A program made the position numbers and the translations under genes. Positions 7,197 to 17,281 of a stretch of 64,000 nt of DNA are shown one piece after another. The DNA is from Dasania marina DSM 21967 (GTDB lineage: Bacteria; Pseudomonadota; Gammaproteobacteria; Pseudomonadales; Dasaniaceae), in assembly GCF_000373485.1 (NCBI RefSeq), contig NZ_KB891576.1, positions 558,001-622,000 of the forward strand, written 5' to 3'. Under the pieces are notes generated by a model, which searched no databases, was not told where the DNA came from, and saw nothing but the letters and a program-made list of their open reading frames with translations. Position 1 is the first letter of the stretch, and every line of letters starts with the position of its first letter.

Positions 7197-9941
7197 CTAG
7201 CGCGCCCATAAACGCACTAGGTATTTCTCTAGCTCTACAATAATTAACACCGGCAAAGCCGATAAAATAATGATTAACCAGTCAAAGCCACCAATGGATG
7301 CTAGGCCGAATAATTGTTGGGTATAGGGCAGGTAGGTAAAGGCAACTTGCAACACTAACACGGTAACAATGGCGTATGCCGCAGGCTGTATACCCTTCAA
7401 AAAATGCTTATTAAAAATAGATAGGCTGAGAAAGCGGCAATTAAGCAAGTAATATACTTCTATCATCACTAGGGCATTAATGGCGATGGTTCTCGCGAAT
7501 TCTATAGTCACACCTTGGCTGCGATAATAATAAAATAATGAGAACACCACTGCCGCACCCGCCACCCCCACCAACAACATACGCCCCAATAAACTGGCAC
7601 TAAAAAACCCTAGCCCATAAGGCCTAGGGGGGTTATTCATAATATTAGGTTCTGAACGTTCGAAGGCTAAGGCCAGGGCTAAGGTGACGGTGGTAATCAT
7701 ATTAACCCACAGTATTTGCGCAGGCGTAATAGGCATGATGCTGCCCAGCATAATAGCGCTAATAATCACCAGCGCCTCAGCCAAGCTGGTGGGCAATATA
7801 AAAATAATGGACTTAACGATGTTGTCATAAACGGTGCGCCCCGCTTCAACAGCGCGGGTAATGGTGCTGAAATTATCATCGGTTAAAATAAAATCTGCCG
7901 CCTCTTTTGCGGCATCGGTGCCTTTGCCACCCATGGCAACGCCTATATTCGCTTTTTTTAATGCGGGCGCATCGTTAACACCATCACCCGTCATTGCCAC
8001 TACATGCCTATTGCGCTGCAAGGCTGCCACCAGTTGTAATTTATTGGCTGGGCTGGTGCGCGCGAACACATCGGTATTTTCTACTGCTAGGGCTAGGCTG
8101 GCATCGCTGAGCTTATCGAGATCACTACCGGTCAGCACCTTAGTGGCGTTTAAGCCTAGCTCATTAGCGATGGCGGCGGCGGTAACGGGGTTATCGCCCG
8201 TTATCATTTTGACCTGTATTCCCGCCGCCCGACACAAGCGAATGCTGGCGATAGCTTCCGGGCGGGGCGGATCACTAATCCCCACTAACGCCGCCATCAC
8301 TAAACCCTGCTCTACATCTTGCGGGCACAAAGCCTCGGGGCGTTTGTTGCAATCTTTATACGCCAAGGCCATAACCCGCATACCGCGCTGCGCCATATCA
8401 TCGATAGCCTGCTGCCATTGCTCGCTAGCTATCGCTACCAGCCCCTGCGGCCCTAACTCTTGTGTGGCATAGCTAAGCAGACGTTCTGGCGCACCTTTAA
8501 CCATTAAACGGTTCAGGCCGGCATTATTATGATGCAGCGTTGCCATGTAACGGCGTTCACTATCAAAGGGCAGTATATCGAGGCGCGGCCAATCATTGAG
8601 CGTCTGCTGTAACTCCAGGCCGTGCTTCATCGCCATCACTAATAAGGCGCCTTCGGTGGGGTCGCCGTGCAGTAACCACTCACCCTGCTCGCATAACACA
8701 TTGGCATCGTTACAGAGCATGGCAATTACGCTGGCTAGTGTGAAACTGCTAGCGTGATCCAGTGACAGCTTTTGCTGTGTATCAGCGTTAGCTATGTCTC
8801 CTTCCGGCTTATACGCCTCACCGCTGATGAGGTAGCGTTGATGTTGGCAAACCGCTACACGTGCAGTCATTGCATTGGCGGTTAAGGTGCCGGTTTTATC
8901 GGTACAAATTACATCCACCGAACCCAACACCTCTACCGAAGGTAGGCGCCTCACCAAGGCATTGTTGGCGGCCATACGCTGCACACCTATAGCTAGAGCA
9001 ATCGTCACTATGGCTGGCAAACCTTCGGGTATAGCAGCAACGGCAATACCTATGGCCGCCTGAAACATATCGTCAAGGCCATAACCATGTAGATACACGC
9101 CCCAGCCTACCGTGACCAGCGCCACCAACACGATGACTACGCTTAGCTGCCGGGCAAAAACGCTGAGTTGTTTTTGTAGTGGTGTCAGCGGCATTTCTAC
9201 TTGCCCGACTAAATCGCTAATAGCACCAATTTCTGTTTGTAAACCGGTGCGGGTAACCACCGCTCTTGCTAAACCAAAGGTCACCATGGTGCCCATATAG
9301 GCCATGTTTTTACGCTCGGCCAAGGGGGTTTCTACCGGTAGTGGTTGCAGATGCTTATCCACCGGTTGCGACTCACCAGTTAACGCTGACTCATCGCAGC
9401 GTAGGTCTTTGCAAAAAAACAGGCGCATGTCGGCAGGCACTCTATCCCCCGCCTGCAGCATCACCACATCACCCGGCACCACATCGGCACTATCTATAGA
9501 AACTAACACCCCTGTACGCATCACCATACAACGGGTTTTGGCCATGGTCATAATGGCCCTAAGGGCATCTTCGGCTTTACCCTCTTGAATAAATCCCACC
9601 AAGGCATTAACCACTACCACCGCCACAATCACCCCGCAGTCAACATAGTGCTGCAAGGCGGCACTCACCAGCGCACTCACCATCAGCACATAAATAAGTA
9701 CATTGTGAAATTGTAATAACAAGCGTCGCCATGCGGGGTTGGCAGCGGCTAAAGGCAAGCTATTGGCACCGTGTTGCTGCCTACGCCGTGTTGCCTCGGC
9801 ATCGGTTAAGCCCTGCTCTGAACTTTGCTGCACGCTAAGAACTTCAGCCGCTGGCTGGGCATGATCGACTAGCTGGTTTAACTGACTATCGCTGTGCATA
9901 CGCCCGCCTATAGACTGTAATGAATATACAAGTTTAACCAT
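7197..9941 (-). CDS. Cation-transporting P-type ATPase (Ca2+-ATPase-like class)
   Basis: A 914-residue ion pump. In order: an N-terminal cation-ATPase domain, TGES actuator motif at 188-191, PEGLP in membrane helix 4 at 305-309, phosphorylated Asp348 in DKTGTLT, the nucleotide-binding MVKGAPE block, and the hinge motifs MITGDN and MTGDGVNDAPALKKANIG. About ten membrane helices are expected. The PEGLP motif and layout place it with P2-type pumps for Ca2+, Mg2+ or Na+ rather than heavy metals (no metal-binding domains, no CPC). The true start may be Met15 (MHSDSQL), since the first 14 residues are poorly typical. It is transcribed alone. Confidence 0.9.
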   Translation of the reverse strand: MVKLVYSLQSIGGRMHSDSQLNQLVDHAQPAAEVLSVQQSSEQGLTDAEATRRRQQHGANSLPLAAANPAWRRLLLQFHNVLIYVLMVSALVSAALQHYVDCGVIVAVVVVNALVGFIQEGKAEDALRAIMTMAKTRCMVMRTGVLVSIDSADVVPGDVVMLQAGDRVPADMRLFFCKDLRCDESALTGESQPVDKHLQPLPVETPLAERKNMAYMGTMVTFGLARAVVTRTGLQTEIGAISDLVGQVEMPLTPLQKQLSVFARQLSVVIVLVALVTVGWGVYLHGYGLDDMFQAAIGIAVAAIPEGLPAIVTIALAIGVQRMAANNALVRRLPSVEVLGSVDVICTDKTGTLTANAMTARVAVCQHQRYLISGEAYKPEGDIANADTQQKLSLDHASSFTLASVIAMLCNDANVLCEQGEWLLHGDPTEGALLVMAMKHGLELQQTLNDWPRLDILPFDSERRYMATLHHNNAGLNRLMVKGAPERLLSYATQELGPQGLVAIASEQWQQAIDDMAQRGMRVMALAYKDCNKRPEALCPQDVEQGLVMAALVGISDPPRPEAIASIRLCRAAGIQVKMITGDNPVTAAAIANELGLNATKVLTGSDLDKLSDASLALAVENTDVFARTSPANKLQLVAALQRNRHVVAMTGDGVNDAPALKKANIGVAMGGKGTDAAKEAADFILTDDNFSTITRAVEAGRTVYDNIVKSIIFILPTSLAEALVIISAIMLGSIMPITPAQILWVNMITTVTLALALAFERSEPNIMNNPPRPYGLGFFSASLLGRMLLVGVAGAAVVFSLFYYYRSQGVTIEFARTIAINALVMIEVYYLLNCRFLSLSIFNKHFLKGIQPAAYAIVTVLVLQVAFTYLPYTQQLFGLASIGGFDWLIIILSALPVLIIVELEKYLVRLWAR

Positions 9942-10123
9942 TGCACCAAAAAAATAGTTTGATGAGAAACAAATGACTATCGAAATGTGGGCTTAAGCAA
10001 TAAGCCCTTACCCAGCTATAACAGTGCTGCTAGGTTTTTAACCGTAACCGACTATTGCCACCACTGATATAACTATAAAATAGCGCAGGCCAAATTGCCT
10101 ATGCACAAACTTGAGAGTACTTC

Positions 10124-10744
10124 ATGATTAGCGCTTCCACACTAGCCGTTTTTATACCGACATTTTTCGTGGTGTCAGCCACCCCCGGTATGTGTATGGC
10201 GCTGGCCTTAACCCTGGGTATTAGCCTAGGCCTGCGGCGCACCCTGTGGATGATGTTGGGTGAGTTAGCGGGTGTGGCAATAGTGGCTGTTGCGGCGGTG
10301 ACTAGTGTGGCCTCTATCATGCTGCTATACCCCATGGCCTTTGCCGCGTTAAAAATACTAGGCGGTAGTTATTTACTTTTTTTGGGCTGGCAATTTTGGC
10401 GCGCCCACAGCAGCGTTGCTATACAACTTGATGGCAGCAGCAGTAACTTAAGCGCAGGCAGCTTAATGATGCAGGGCTTTGTTACCGCCATAGCCAACCC
10501 CAAGGGCTGGGCTTTTTTTATTGCCCTGCTACCGCCTTTTATTAATCAAGATCTGGCTCTGCTACCGCAGCTGAGCATACTGGTGGCCATTATGTTGAGC
10601 ATGGAGTTTATCTGCATGATGCTTTACGCCTTGGGCGGCAAAACCCTACGCCAAGTCTTAATGAAAGAAGGCGGCCTAGACTGGCTTAACCGCATAGCCG
10701 GTAGCCTAATGCTGGCGGTTGGCATTTGGCTAATGGCCAGCTAG
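10124..10744 (+). CDS. LysE/RhtB family exporter
   Basis: A 206-residue membrane protein with about six helices. The N-terminal block FVVSATPGMCMALALTLGIS and the central NPKGWAFFIALLPPFIN are the signature segments of the LysE/RhtB amino-acid exporter family. Members export amino acids or related metabolites from the cytoplasm. The length is normal. It stands alone, 180 bp from the divergent P-type ATPase gene. The exact substrate cannot be inferred. Confidence 0.87.
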   Translation: MISASTLAVFIPTFFVVSATPGMCMALALTLGISLGLRRTLWMMLGELAGVAIVAVAAVTSVASIMLLYPMAFAALKILGGSYLLFLGWQFWRAHSSVAIQLDGSSSNLSAGSLMMQGFVTAIANPKGWAFFIALLPPFINQDLALLPQLSILVAIMLSMEFICMMLYALGGKTLRQVLMKEGGLDWLNRIAGSLMLAVGIWLMAS

Positions 10745-10884
10745 GCTTTTATAGGCACAACTATAGATGCAACGGCCTAGGCCCTATTAAGGCAGCAAGT
10801 TTAGCGATAAAAAAATTAGGCAAGGATGCTAACAATGAGCTTACTCCCCTCCCCTTAAACCGATGAATGAATGTAAATACGCAA

Positions 10885-10916
10885 GCTATAACCCTGGCCA
10901 TAAATAAGGTTATAGC
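10885..10916. repeat. Inverted repeat between exporter and efflux operon
   Basis: Perfect 9-bp arms GCTATAACC and GGTTATAGC around a 14-nt loop, about 110 bp ahead of the RND adaptor gene. It could be an operator of the efflux operon or part of a terminator for the LysE gene; no T-run follows. Confidence 0.45.
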
Positions 10917-11022
10917 CATGACATTCGCTGACTAAGTGCACATCCCAATTGCAAAAAACTTTGCTATTATAGGCACTGTTTTTATGTGGCGTTTTTACTA
11001 ATAAGGAATAGGTAGCTCTGCA

Positions 11023-12120
11023 ATGATCAAAAGAATGACCCTCATGTTAGTTGCTGTCACCATTATCTTTGGTGGCATTTTTGGATTTAAATGGTATCAA
11101 GGGGTCATGATGGGCCAGTACTTTGCCAGTTTTCGCCCCCCTCCGGTTACCGTTTCTACCGCTACCGCGCAGCAACAAAGCTGGCACCCCTATCTTACCG
11201 CCATAGGCACACTGCGAGCCCGTTACGGGGTGAATATCAGCGCCGAAGTTGAAGGCATCGTTAAGGCTATACGGTTTAACTCTGGCCAAGAAGTTGGCAA
11301 GGGCGAGCCCTTACTAGAGCTGGACGATGAAGTAGAGCAAGCCAACCTGCGTATTTTTCAAGCCCAGTTAAAACTCAATCAATTAAATTACGAGCGCGAT
11401 AAAGCCCTAATCAAAAAACAGCTAGTGTCCCAAAATCAATTTGACCGCAGCTTTGCCGAATACAAAGAAACCCTAGCCAAGGTTGAGCAAACCAAAGCCA
11501 GCATCGCCAAGAAAAAAATTCTCGCGCCCTTTAGCGGCCGCATGGGTATTTTGCAGGTGGACTTGGGCCAATATATCGATTCAGGCACTAGCATAGGCTC
11601 GCTGCAATCTGCGCAAACCATGTACCTAGACTTTAGCCTGCCCGAAAAAAACCTTACCCATCTTTTTATAGGCCAAACGGTGAAGTTTGCGGTGTCGGCT
11701 TACCCTGGCGAAATATTTGAAGCGCAGCTAGCGGCGATAGATTCCAAGGTGGATATTAATACCCGCAGCCTGCAAGTGCGCGCCCATGTCGATAATAGCC
11801 AGCAGCAATTAGTGCCAGGCATGTTTGCCGATGTCACCCTAATACTAGAACCTGCGCAAGCGGTGGCCGTGCTACCCGCCACCGCAGTGAGTTACTCGCT
11901 GTATGGCAAAGAGGTATTTATTGTTAGCGAGCAACAAGGCGACGATGGCAGCAGCCAGTCAATCGTCAATCGTCAGCGTGTCACTACCGGCCAACAACAG
12001 GGTGATTTAATCGCCATTACCGAGGGCGTGCAGCCCGGCCAGCAAGTAGTTATCGATGGCCAACTCAAACTCAATAACGGTACCGAGATCGCCATAGCGC
12101 CAGCATTGAGCAGGGAGTAG
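11023..12120 (+). CDS. RND efflux periplasmic adaptor subunit (membrane fusion protein)
   Basis: A 365-residue protein with an N-terminal membrane anchor (residues 4-22), then a biotinyl-lipoyl half (SAEVEGIVKAIRFNSGQEVGKGEPLLELDD), an alpha-helical hairpin, and the second lipoyl and beta-barrel parts (KILAPFSGRMGILQVDLGQYI; PGMFADVTLIL). This is the HlyD-like adaptor that links an inner-membrane RND pump to an outer-membrane channel. It is followed after 4 bp by the pump gene. No TolC-type gene is present nearby, so a shared outer-membrane factor is expected. The drug or metabolite spectrum is unknown. Confidence 0.93.
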   Translation: MIKRMTLMLVAVTIIFGGIFGFKWYQGVMMGQYFASFRPPPVTVSTATAQQQSWHPYLTAIGTLRARYGVNISAEVEGIVKAIRFNSGQEVGKGEPLLELDDEVEQANLRIFQAQLKLNQLNYERDKALIKKQLVSQNQFDRSFAEYKETLAKVEQTKASIAKKKILAPFSGRMGILQVDLGQYIDSGTSIGSLQSAQTMYLDFSLPEKNLTHLFIGQTVKFAVSAYPGEIFEAQLAAIDSKVDINTRSLQVRAHVDNSQQQLVPGMFADVTLILEPAQAVAVLPATAVSYSLYGKEVFIVSEQQGDDGSSQSIVNRQRVTTGQQQGDLIAITEGVQPGQQVVIDGQLKLNNGTEIAIAPALSRE

Positions 12121-12124
12121 CGCC

Positions 12125-15100
12125 ATGAAATTTACTGACGTATTTATTACCCGGCCGGTATTGGCCAGTGTGGTGAGCTTTTTTATTTTGTTAATAGGCT
12201 TTAACGCTTACGAGCAACTAGGCATACGAAAATACCCCAAAATTGAAGACGCCGCTATTACCGTTAGCACCAGCTATGTAGGCGCCAGCGCCGACCTAGT
12301 GCAGGGCTTTATCACCACCCCTACCCAGCAAGCCATAGCCAGCGCCGAAGGCATAGCCTATATCACCTCTACCAGTAACAGCGGTGTTTCTACGGTAGTG
12401 GCCCATATACGCCCCGACTACAACGCCGACAAGGCGCTCACCGAAATCGTCGCCAAAGCCGCCGAGATACGCGGCGAGTTACCTGACGGAGCTAAAGACC
12501 CGGTCATCACCAAAGGCAACCAGGAAGGTACAGCGCTGATGTACCTCAGCTTTAGCCACCCCAGCATGGCACCTGAAGAAATCACCGACTATTTAAAACG
12601 CGTGGTGCAACCGCAGCTGTCGACCATAGAAGGCATGGGCGCGGTACAGTTTTTTGGGGGCCGTAATTTTGCTATGCGTATCTGGTTAGATCCCACCCGC
12701 ATGGCCGCTTACAATATTACCGCCGCAGAAGTTAACAGCGCCCTGCGCCGTAATAACTTTTTATCCACCGCCGGTGAAACCCGCGACCAACTCTCGGTCA
12801 CCCAGGTTAAAGCCGACACCAACCTCAGCAGCATTGCCGAGTTTGAAAACATCGTGCTGCGCAATGAAGGCGATCGCCTAGTACGTATTAAAGACATTGC
12901 CGAGGTTAGCCTCAGTGCCGACAGCTTTGATATGTCGGCCTTTACCAAAGGTGAGCCTGCGGTGATGCTGGGGGTTAGCCCCACCCCCGGCGCCAACCCC
13001 TTAGACGTAGCCAAGCTGGTGCGCAAGGAAATGCTCAACATACAACAACAGGTGCCCGACGGCATGATTGCCGGCATCAGCTATGACGTATCCTTATTCA
13101 TTGAGTCATCCATTAAAGAAGTACTTACCACCTTGGTAGAGGCCTCACTTATTGTAGTGGTGGTGGTGTTTTTATTTTTAGGGCAACTGCGCTCGGTGAT
13201 TATTCCGGTGGTGGCGATACCCCTATCCTTGGTGGGTACCTTATTTTTAATTTGGATGCTGGGTTACTCCATCAACCTGCTCACCTTACTAGCGCTAGTA
13301 TTGTGTATAGGCTTGGTGGTGGATGACGCCATCGTGGTGGTAGAAAACATACACCGCCATATAGAAGAAGGCCATAGCCCCAAGCAAGCGGCATTAATGG
13401 GTGCCCGCGAAATTGCCATGCCGGTCATCTCTATGACCTTAACCCTAGCGGCGGTGTATGCCCCGCTGGGTTTTTTGGCGGGCTTAACCGGTACCCTGTT
13501 TAAAGAGTTTGCCTTTACCCTAGCGGGCTCGGTGATCATCTCGGGCATTATCGCCCTCACCTTGTCGCCTATGATGTGCTCTAAGCTACTGGTCAAAACA
13601 AACCACCAAGGTTTTGCTGGCCGCATAGACGATGCCTTTGAGCAGCTAATGGCCAAATACAAAAGCCTACTGCGCGGCAACTTACGATACCGCCGGGTTA
13701 CCTTGGTATTTGCGATACTCATTTTATTAACCATACCGCCGTTAATGATGGTGTCGCAATCGGAGCTGGCCCCCAACGAAGATGAAGGCTTTATGCTTAT
13801 TGTCAGCGCTGCGCCACAATATTCTAACCTAGCGTATATGGAGCAAAACACTCGCCAGTTTGAGCCTATCTATCAACAGTTTCCTGAATACCAAAGCTCA
13901 TTTTTATTAAACTCTGGTGCCAATGTAGGTGACACCTTTGGCGGCATGCTGCTGAAAGATTGGAGCGAACGCGAGCGCAGTATTTTTGACATGCAGCAGG
14001 AGCTACAAGGCAAGGTCAGTAAAATTCCCGGCATTAATGCCTTTGTTATTTTACTGCCACCCCTGCCCGGCTCCGGTGGCGGTGCCGCTGTGCAATTGGT
14101 GATTAAATCCGTGGCCGATCATAAGCAACTGGCGCAGGTTAGCGACCAGCTATTAGAAGCCGCCCGCAACAGCGGCCTATTTATGTTTATTGATAGCGAC
14201 TTAAAATTTTCTAAGCCCGAGCTGCAAGTGTCCATAGACAGAGACAAGGCCGCGCAGCTAGGTATTAGTATGGAAGAAATTGGTACTACCCTGTCCACCC
14301 TGTTGGGTGAAGGTGAAATAAACCGCTTTGCCCTTAGCGGACGCAGCTATAAAGTGATCGCCCAAAGCGCGCCTGAATCCCGCAACGATAAAGACTGGCT
14401 GGGCCGCTATTACTTGCGTACCGCCTCCGGTGAGCAAGTACCACTGTCGGCGGTTATCGACATAGACACCACCGTGCAACCGAAAAGTCTTAACCAGTTT
14501 CAACAACTTAATGCCGTTAAACTGGAAGGCGCGCCCGCCGCGGGGGTAAGCCTAGGGGATGCCTTAGACTTTTTAAACCAGCAAGCCCAAACCCTATTAC
14601 CTACCGGCTTCCAATTGGATTATGACGGCCAGTCGCGGCAATACTTTCAAGAAGGTGGCCAGCTATACGGTATCTTTTTCATTTCGTTAATCGCCATTTA
14701 TTTAGTATTGGCGGCGCAGTTTGAAAGCTACCGTGATCCTTTTATTATTTTAGTGAGTGTGCCGCTATCTATATGCGGGGCGTTAATCCCTATCGCCTTA
14801 GGTTTTGCCTCGCTGAATATTTACAGCCAAATTGGTTTAATCACCTTAATCGGTTTAATCAGCAAGCACGGTATCTTAATTGTTGAATTTGCCAACCGCT
14901 TAACCCAGCAAGGCTACAACGTGCAAGAGGCGGTGATAGAAGCTGCTACCGTGCGCCTACGGCCCGTGCTAATGACTACCGCCGCGATGGTGTTAGGTGT
15001 TATGCCGCTAATCTTTGCCAGCGGTGCCGGTGCGGTTAGCCGCTACAGCATAGGCTTAGTGATCGCCACAGGCATGACTATAGGTACCTTGTTTACCTTG

Positions 15101-15187
15101 TTTGTAGTGCCGGTGATGTACAGCTATTTAGCGCGTGAGCATGAGCCGGTTGAGGTGTTAGATGAATCATCTGTAGCTGCCCATTAA
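12125..15187 (+). CDS. RND multidrug efflux permease (HAE-1 family)
   Basis: A 1020-residue proton-driven inner-membrane pump, normal length for the AcrB/MexB class. It has an N-terminal helix, the large periplasmic loop, and the proton-relay helix with GLVVDDAIVVVENIHRH, where the paired Asp residues are kept. The second half repeats the layout (FISLIAIYLVLAAQFESY; GLISKHGILIVEFANR). It is translated together with the adaptor gene 4 bp upstream. No local repressor gene is seen. The sequence fits the two-gene MexK-like or VexH-like pumps without a dedicated outer-membrane channel, but the substrate is not inferable. Confidence 0.94.
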   Translation: MKFTDVFITRPVLASVVSFFILLIGFNAYEQLGIRKYPKIEDAAITVSTSYVGASADLVQGFITTPTQQAIASAEGIAYITSTSNSGVSTVVAHIRPDYNADKALTEIVAKAAEIRGELPDGAKDPVITKGNQEGTALMYLSFSHPSMAPEEITDYLKRVVQPQLSTIEGMGAVQFFGGRNFAMRIWLDPTRMAAYNITAAEVNSALRRNNFLSTAGETRDQLSVTQVKADTNLSSIAEFENIVLRNEGDRLVRIKDIAEVSLSADSFDMSAFTKGEPAVMLGVSPTPGANPLDVAKLVRKEMLNIQQQVPDGMIAGISYDVSLFIESSIKEVLTTLVEASLIVVVVVFLFLGQLRSVIIPVVAIPLSLVGTLFLIWMLGYSINLLTLLALVLCIGLVVDDAIVVVENIHRHIEEGHSPKQAALMGAREIAMPVISMTLTLAAVYAPLGFLAGLTGTLFKEFAFTLAGSVIISGIIALTLSPMMCSKLLVKTNHQGFAGRIDDAFEQLMAKYKSLLRGNLRYRRVTLVFAILILLTIPPLMMVSQSELAPNEDEGFMLIVSAAPQYSNLAYMEQNTRQFEPIYQQFPEYQSSFLLNSGANVGDTFGGMLLKDWSERERSIFDMQQELQGKVSKIPGINAFVILLPPLPGSGGGAAVQLVIKSVADHKQLAQVSDQLLEAARNSGLFMFIDSDLKFSKPELQVSIDRDKAAQLGISMEEIGTTLSTLLGEGEINRFALSGRSYKVIAQSAPESRNDKDWLGRYYLRTASGEQVPLSAVIDIDTTVQPKSLNQFQQLNAVKLEGAPAAGVSLGDALDFLNQQAQTLLPTGFQLDYDGQSRQYFQEGGQLYGIFFISLIAIYLVLAAQFESYRDPFIILVSVPLSICGALIPIALGFASLNIYSQIGLITLIGLISKHGILIVEFANRLTQQGYNVQEAVIEAATVRLRPVLMTTAAMVLGVMPLIFASGAGAVSRYSIGLVIATGMTIGTLFTLFVVPVMYSYLAREHEPVEVLDESSVAAH

Positions 15188-15263
15188 AAAATGGCTAGGT
15201 AATTATTGAGGACCAATAATATCGCGTAGCAAGCACAACATTATATTTCACTTCCAAGTTGTC

Positions 15264-15284
15264 GTACCGGCCTCGAGCCGGTAC
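15264..15284. repeat. REP-like palindromic element
   Basis: Arms GTACCGGC and GCCGGTAC around a 5-nt loop (ctcga), in the convergent gap between the RND pump and the transglycosylase. The flanking bases (gtcgtaccgg...gtacccag) resemble the short interspersed palindromes common in proteobacterial genomes. Only one copy was noticed in this window. Confidence 0.5.
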
Positions 15285-15382
15285 CCAGAAAGCTAATAGT
15301 CAGAAACACATTTTAGCGAGCACACATCACCTGCAATTTTTAAATAACACGTGAATTTTATCTATTTATGGCGCCACTATTA

Positions 15383-16576
15383 TTATAGTTTTATACCCAA
15401 AGCGCTAAAGGTCGAATAATCAGGATAGCCATCCGCAACTAAGCCCTGTTGTGCTTGAAAATTTTGTAAGGCCTTTCTAGTCATAGAACCGATAATGCCG
15501 TCAGCCTTGCCTACCTCAAAGCCTTGCTCATTCAAAGCTGATTGCAACTCGGTGACTAGCGCCGGGGTTATACGAGGTGTTTTTGTCTGCAAAGAAACAT
15601 GCAAGCTGCCCCCCCCTATGGTTCTATCCGCGAGATGGCCCACCGCAATCGCATAGGACTCTGAATTATTCCAGCGCATAATCACTTTAAAGTTGTCATA
15701 GGTAATAAACGCGGCCCCGGTATGGCCCATGGGCACTAGTATAGAAGCAGACATATCATAGCCGCCCAAGGCTGCGCCATTAGTGCGCGTAACGCCTTGT
15801 TGTTGCCAAGCGCTTAAAACCTCTGAATGTTTTAAGCCTGTTAAACGATAATCAAAAGCCGCGGGTAAGATTACCTCCCTACCCCAGCGCTGTTCCTTTT
15901 GCCAACCTAGTGCTTTTAAAAAATTGGCCGCCGACGCCAAGGCATCTTTTTGACTACGCCACAAATTAATTTGGCCGTCGCCATCACCATCTATAGCGTA
16001 GCGCTCGTAAGCCGAAGGCATGAATTGGGTGTGGCCCATAGCACCCGCCCAAGACCCCTGCATCTCATCAACGCTGAGTTTTTCGCGGTTAAGCACACGC
16101 AAAGCCGCCATTAATTCGGCGGTAAAATACGTTTTTCTACGCTCATCACAAGCCAATGTCGCCAGTGAATTTAAGGTAGGCATTTTACCTAGGTAGCCGC
16201 CAAAGTTTGTTTCCAACCCCCAAAAAGCAATAATGTATTGCCCCGGCACACCATACTTTATGGTTAATTGCTGTAAGAAATCACGGTGCTCAGCAAATTG
16301 TTTTCGTGCCTGCTGTATGCGCTGCGGAGTCACTCTTTTGTCAAAGTAATCCGCGAAGGTTTGGGTAAACTCTGGCTGGGCGCGATCAAACTTAAGCACA
16401 CGGGGTTCAAGCTGCAGCTGCCCCACCACGGTAGTCACCAGCCACTCTGGCAACTGCTCCGCACGGGCCTGCTGTTGAAACTCCACAATACAGCTGGCAA
16501 ATGATTGTTCTTGAGCACGCAGCGGTAAGCTAACACTCAAAATAAAGCTGGTTATCAATAAAACTATAGGTTTCAC
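15383..16576 (-). CDS. Lytic murein transglycosylase, MltB-like, with peptidoglycan-binding domain
   Basis: A 397-residue exported enzyme that cleaves the MurNAc-GlcNAc bond of peptidoglycan to give 1,6-anhydro ends. A signal peptide covers residues 1-21. The SLT_2 catalytic domain includes FWGLETNFGGYLG, with the likely catalytic Glu122, and AGAMGHTQFMPSAY. A C-terminal PG_binding_1 domain covers about residues 325-397 (LNEQGFEVGKADGIIGSMTR). There is no lipobox, so it is probably soluble in the periplasm. It is followed by the DUF2489 gene upstream on the same strand, with a gap of about 60 bp. Confidence 0.92.
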   Translation of the reverse strand: MKPIVLLITSFILSVSLPLRAQEQSFASCIVEFQQQARAEQLPEWLVTTVVGQLQLEPRVLKFDRAQPEFTQTFADYFDKRVTPQRIQQARKQFAEHRDFLQQLTIKYGVPGQYIIAFWGLETNFGGYLGKMPTLNSLATLACDERRKTYFTAELMAALRVLNREKLSVDEMQGSWAGAMGHTQFMPSAYERYAIDGDGDGQINLWRSQKDALASAANFLKALGWQKEQRWGREVILPAAFDYRLTGLKHSEVLSAWQQQGVTRTNGAALGGYDMSASILVPMGHTGAAFITYDNFKVIMRWNNSESYAIAVGHLADRTIGGGSLHVSLQTKTPRITPALVTELQSALNEQGFEVGKADGIIGSMTRKALQNFQAQQGLVADGYPDYSTFSALGIKL

Positions 16577-16637
16577 TCTGTAGCCTTTTTACGTTTATGG
16601 ATTAATAAAAATAAGGTTTACCATACTGACAGTGATA

Positions 16638-17096
16638 CTAGCTATGCGATGATAAGTAAGTCGCAACCGCAGCATCTATATCGGCTTGATAACGCAGCTC
16701 CAGCGCTGATCGCTCATCATCAAATGCCTGTTGCTGTGAAGGCGTCAGGGCCTTCCAATTATCTAAGATAGGAATATGGGCGGTAGCCAATGCTAATGCA
16801 TCAAAGGGCTTAAAAAAGGCCTGTTGTTGCTCGCCTACAGGCAATGCTAGGCGATAAGACATAATACGAATGGCAGCTTCCGTAACAGACACCTGGCCTT
16901 GCGCTACAACACGTAACATGGTCAGGATATTTACCCTAGCGGCATCCTCAGCTTCACATTGCTGCTGCGAGGTAACCTTAAGCGCCTCGGCCTGTGCCTT
17001 TTTTTGCTTAAACACCAAGCGCCATGAATAAATGGCGTAGGCAGTTAACGCAATAATAATGACTGCAGCCAGTATCAGATACAACATAACGGACAT
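16638..17096 (-). CDS. DUF2489 family single-pass membrane protein
   Basis: A 152-residue protein with one N-terminal membrane helix (residues 4-24) and a helical soluble domain containing NILTMLRVVAQGQVSVTEAAIRI, typical of DUF2489 of gammaproteobacteria. No catalytic motif is seen and the family has no assigned role known to me. It lies directly upstream of the lytic transglycosylase on the same strand and may be co-transcribed with it. Confidence 0.75.
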   Translation of the reverse strand: MSVMLYLILAAVIIIALTAYAIYSWRLVFKQKKAQAEALKVTSQQQCEAEDAARVNILTMLRVVAQGQVSVTEAAIRIMSYRLALPVGEQQQAFFKPFDALALATAHIPILDNWKALTPSQQQAFDDERSALELRYQADIDAAVATYLSSHS

Positions 17097-17281
17097 TTAC
17101 AACAACCTCTTTTAGCAAAGCCAATCACAGCGACTTATCACTGTAAAACCCTGCTGCCAGCTTATCGCAATACGCCGGTAGGGTCGATGCTCTTTACTAA
17201 CCCGCCACATCAACATTGCGACTCACTATAAACAAACTAAAATGACTGCACGGATTATCATTAAAGGCCTAGCCATAGCTT

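Noticed and set aside
7834-8472. A 212-codon open frame on the plus strand
   Set aside because: It is antisense to the P-type ATPase, whose motifs are fully conserved; its translation is low-complexity Ala/Ser without a family match.
13264-13851. A 195-codon open frame on the minus strand
   Set aside because: It lies antisense within the RND permease, which is intact throughout.
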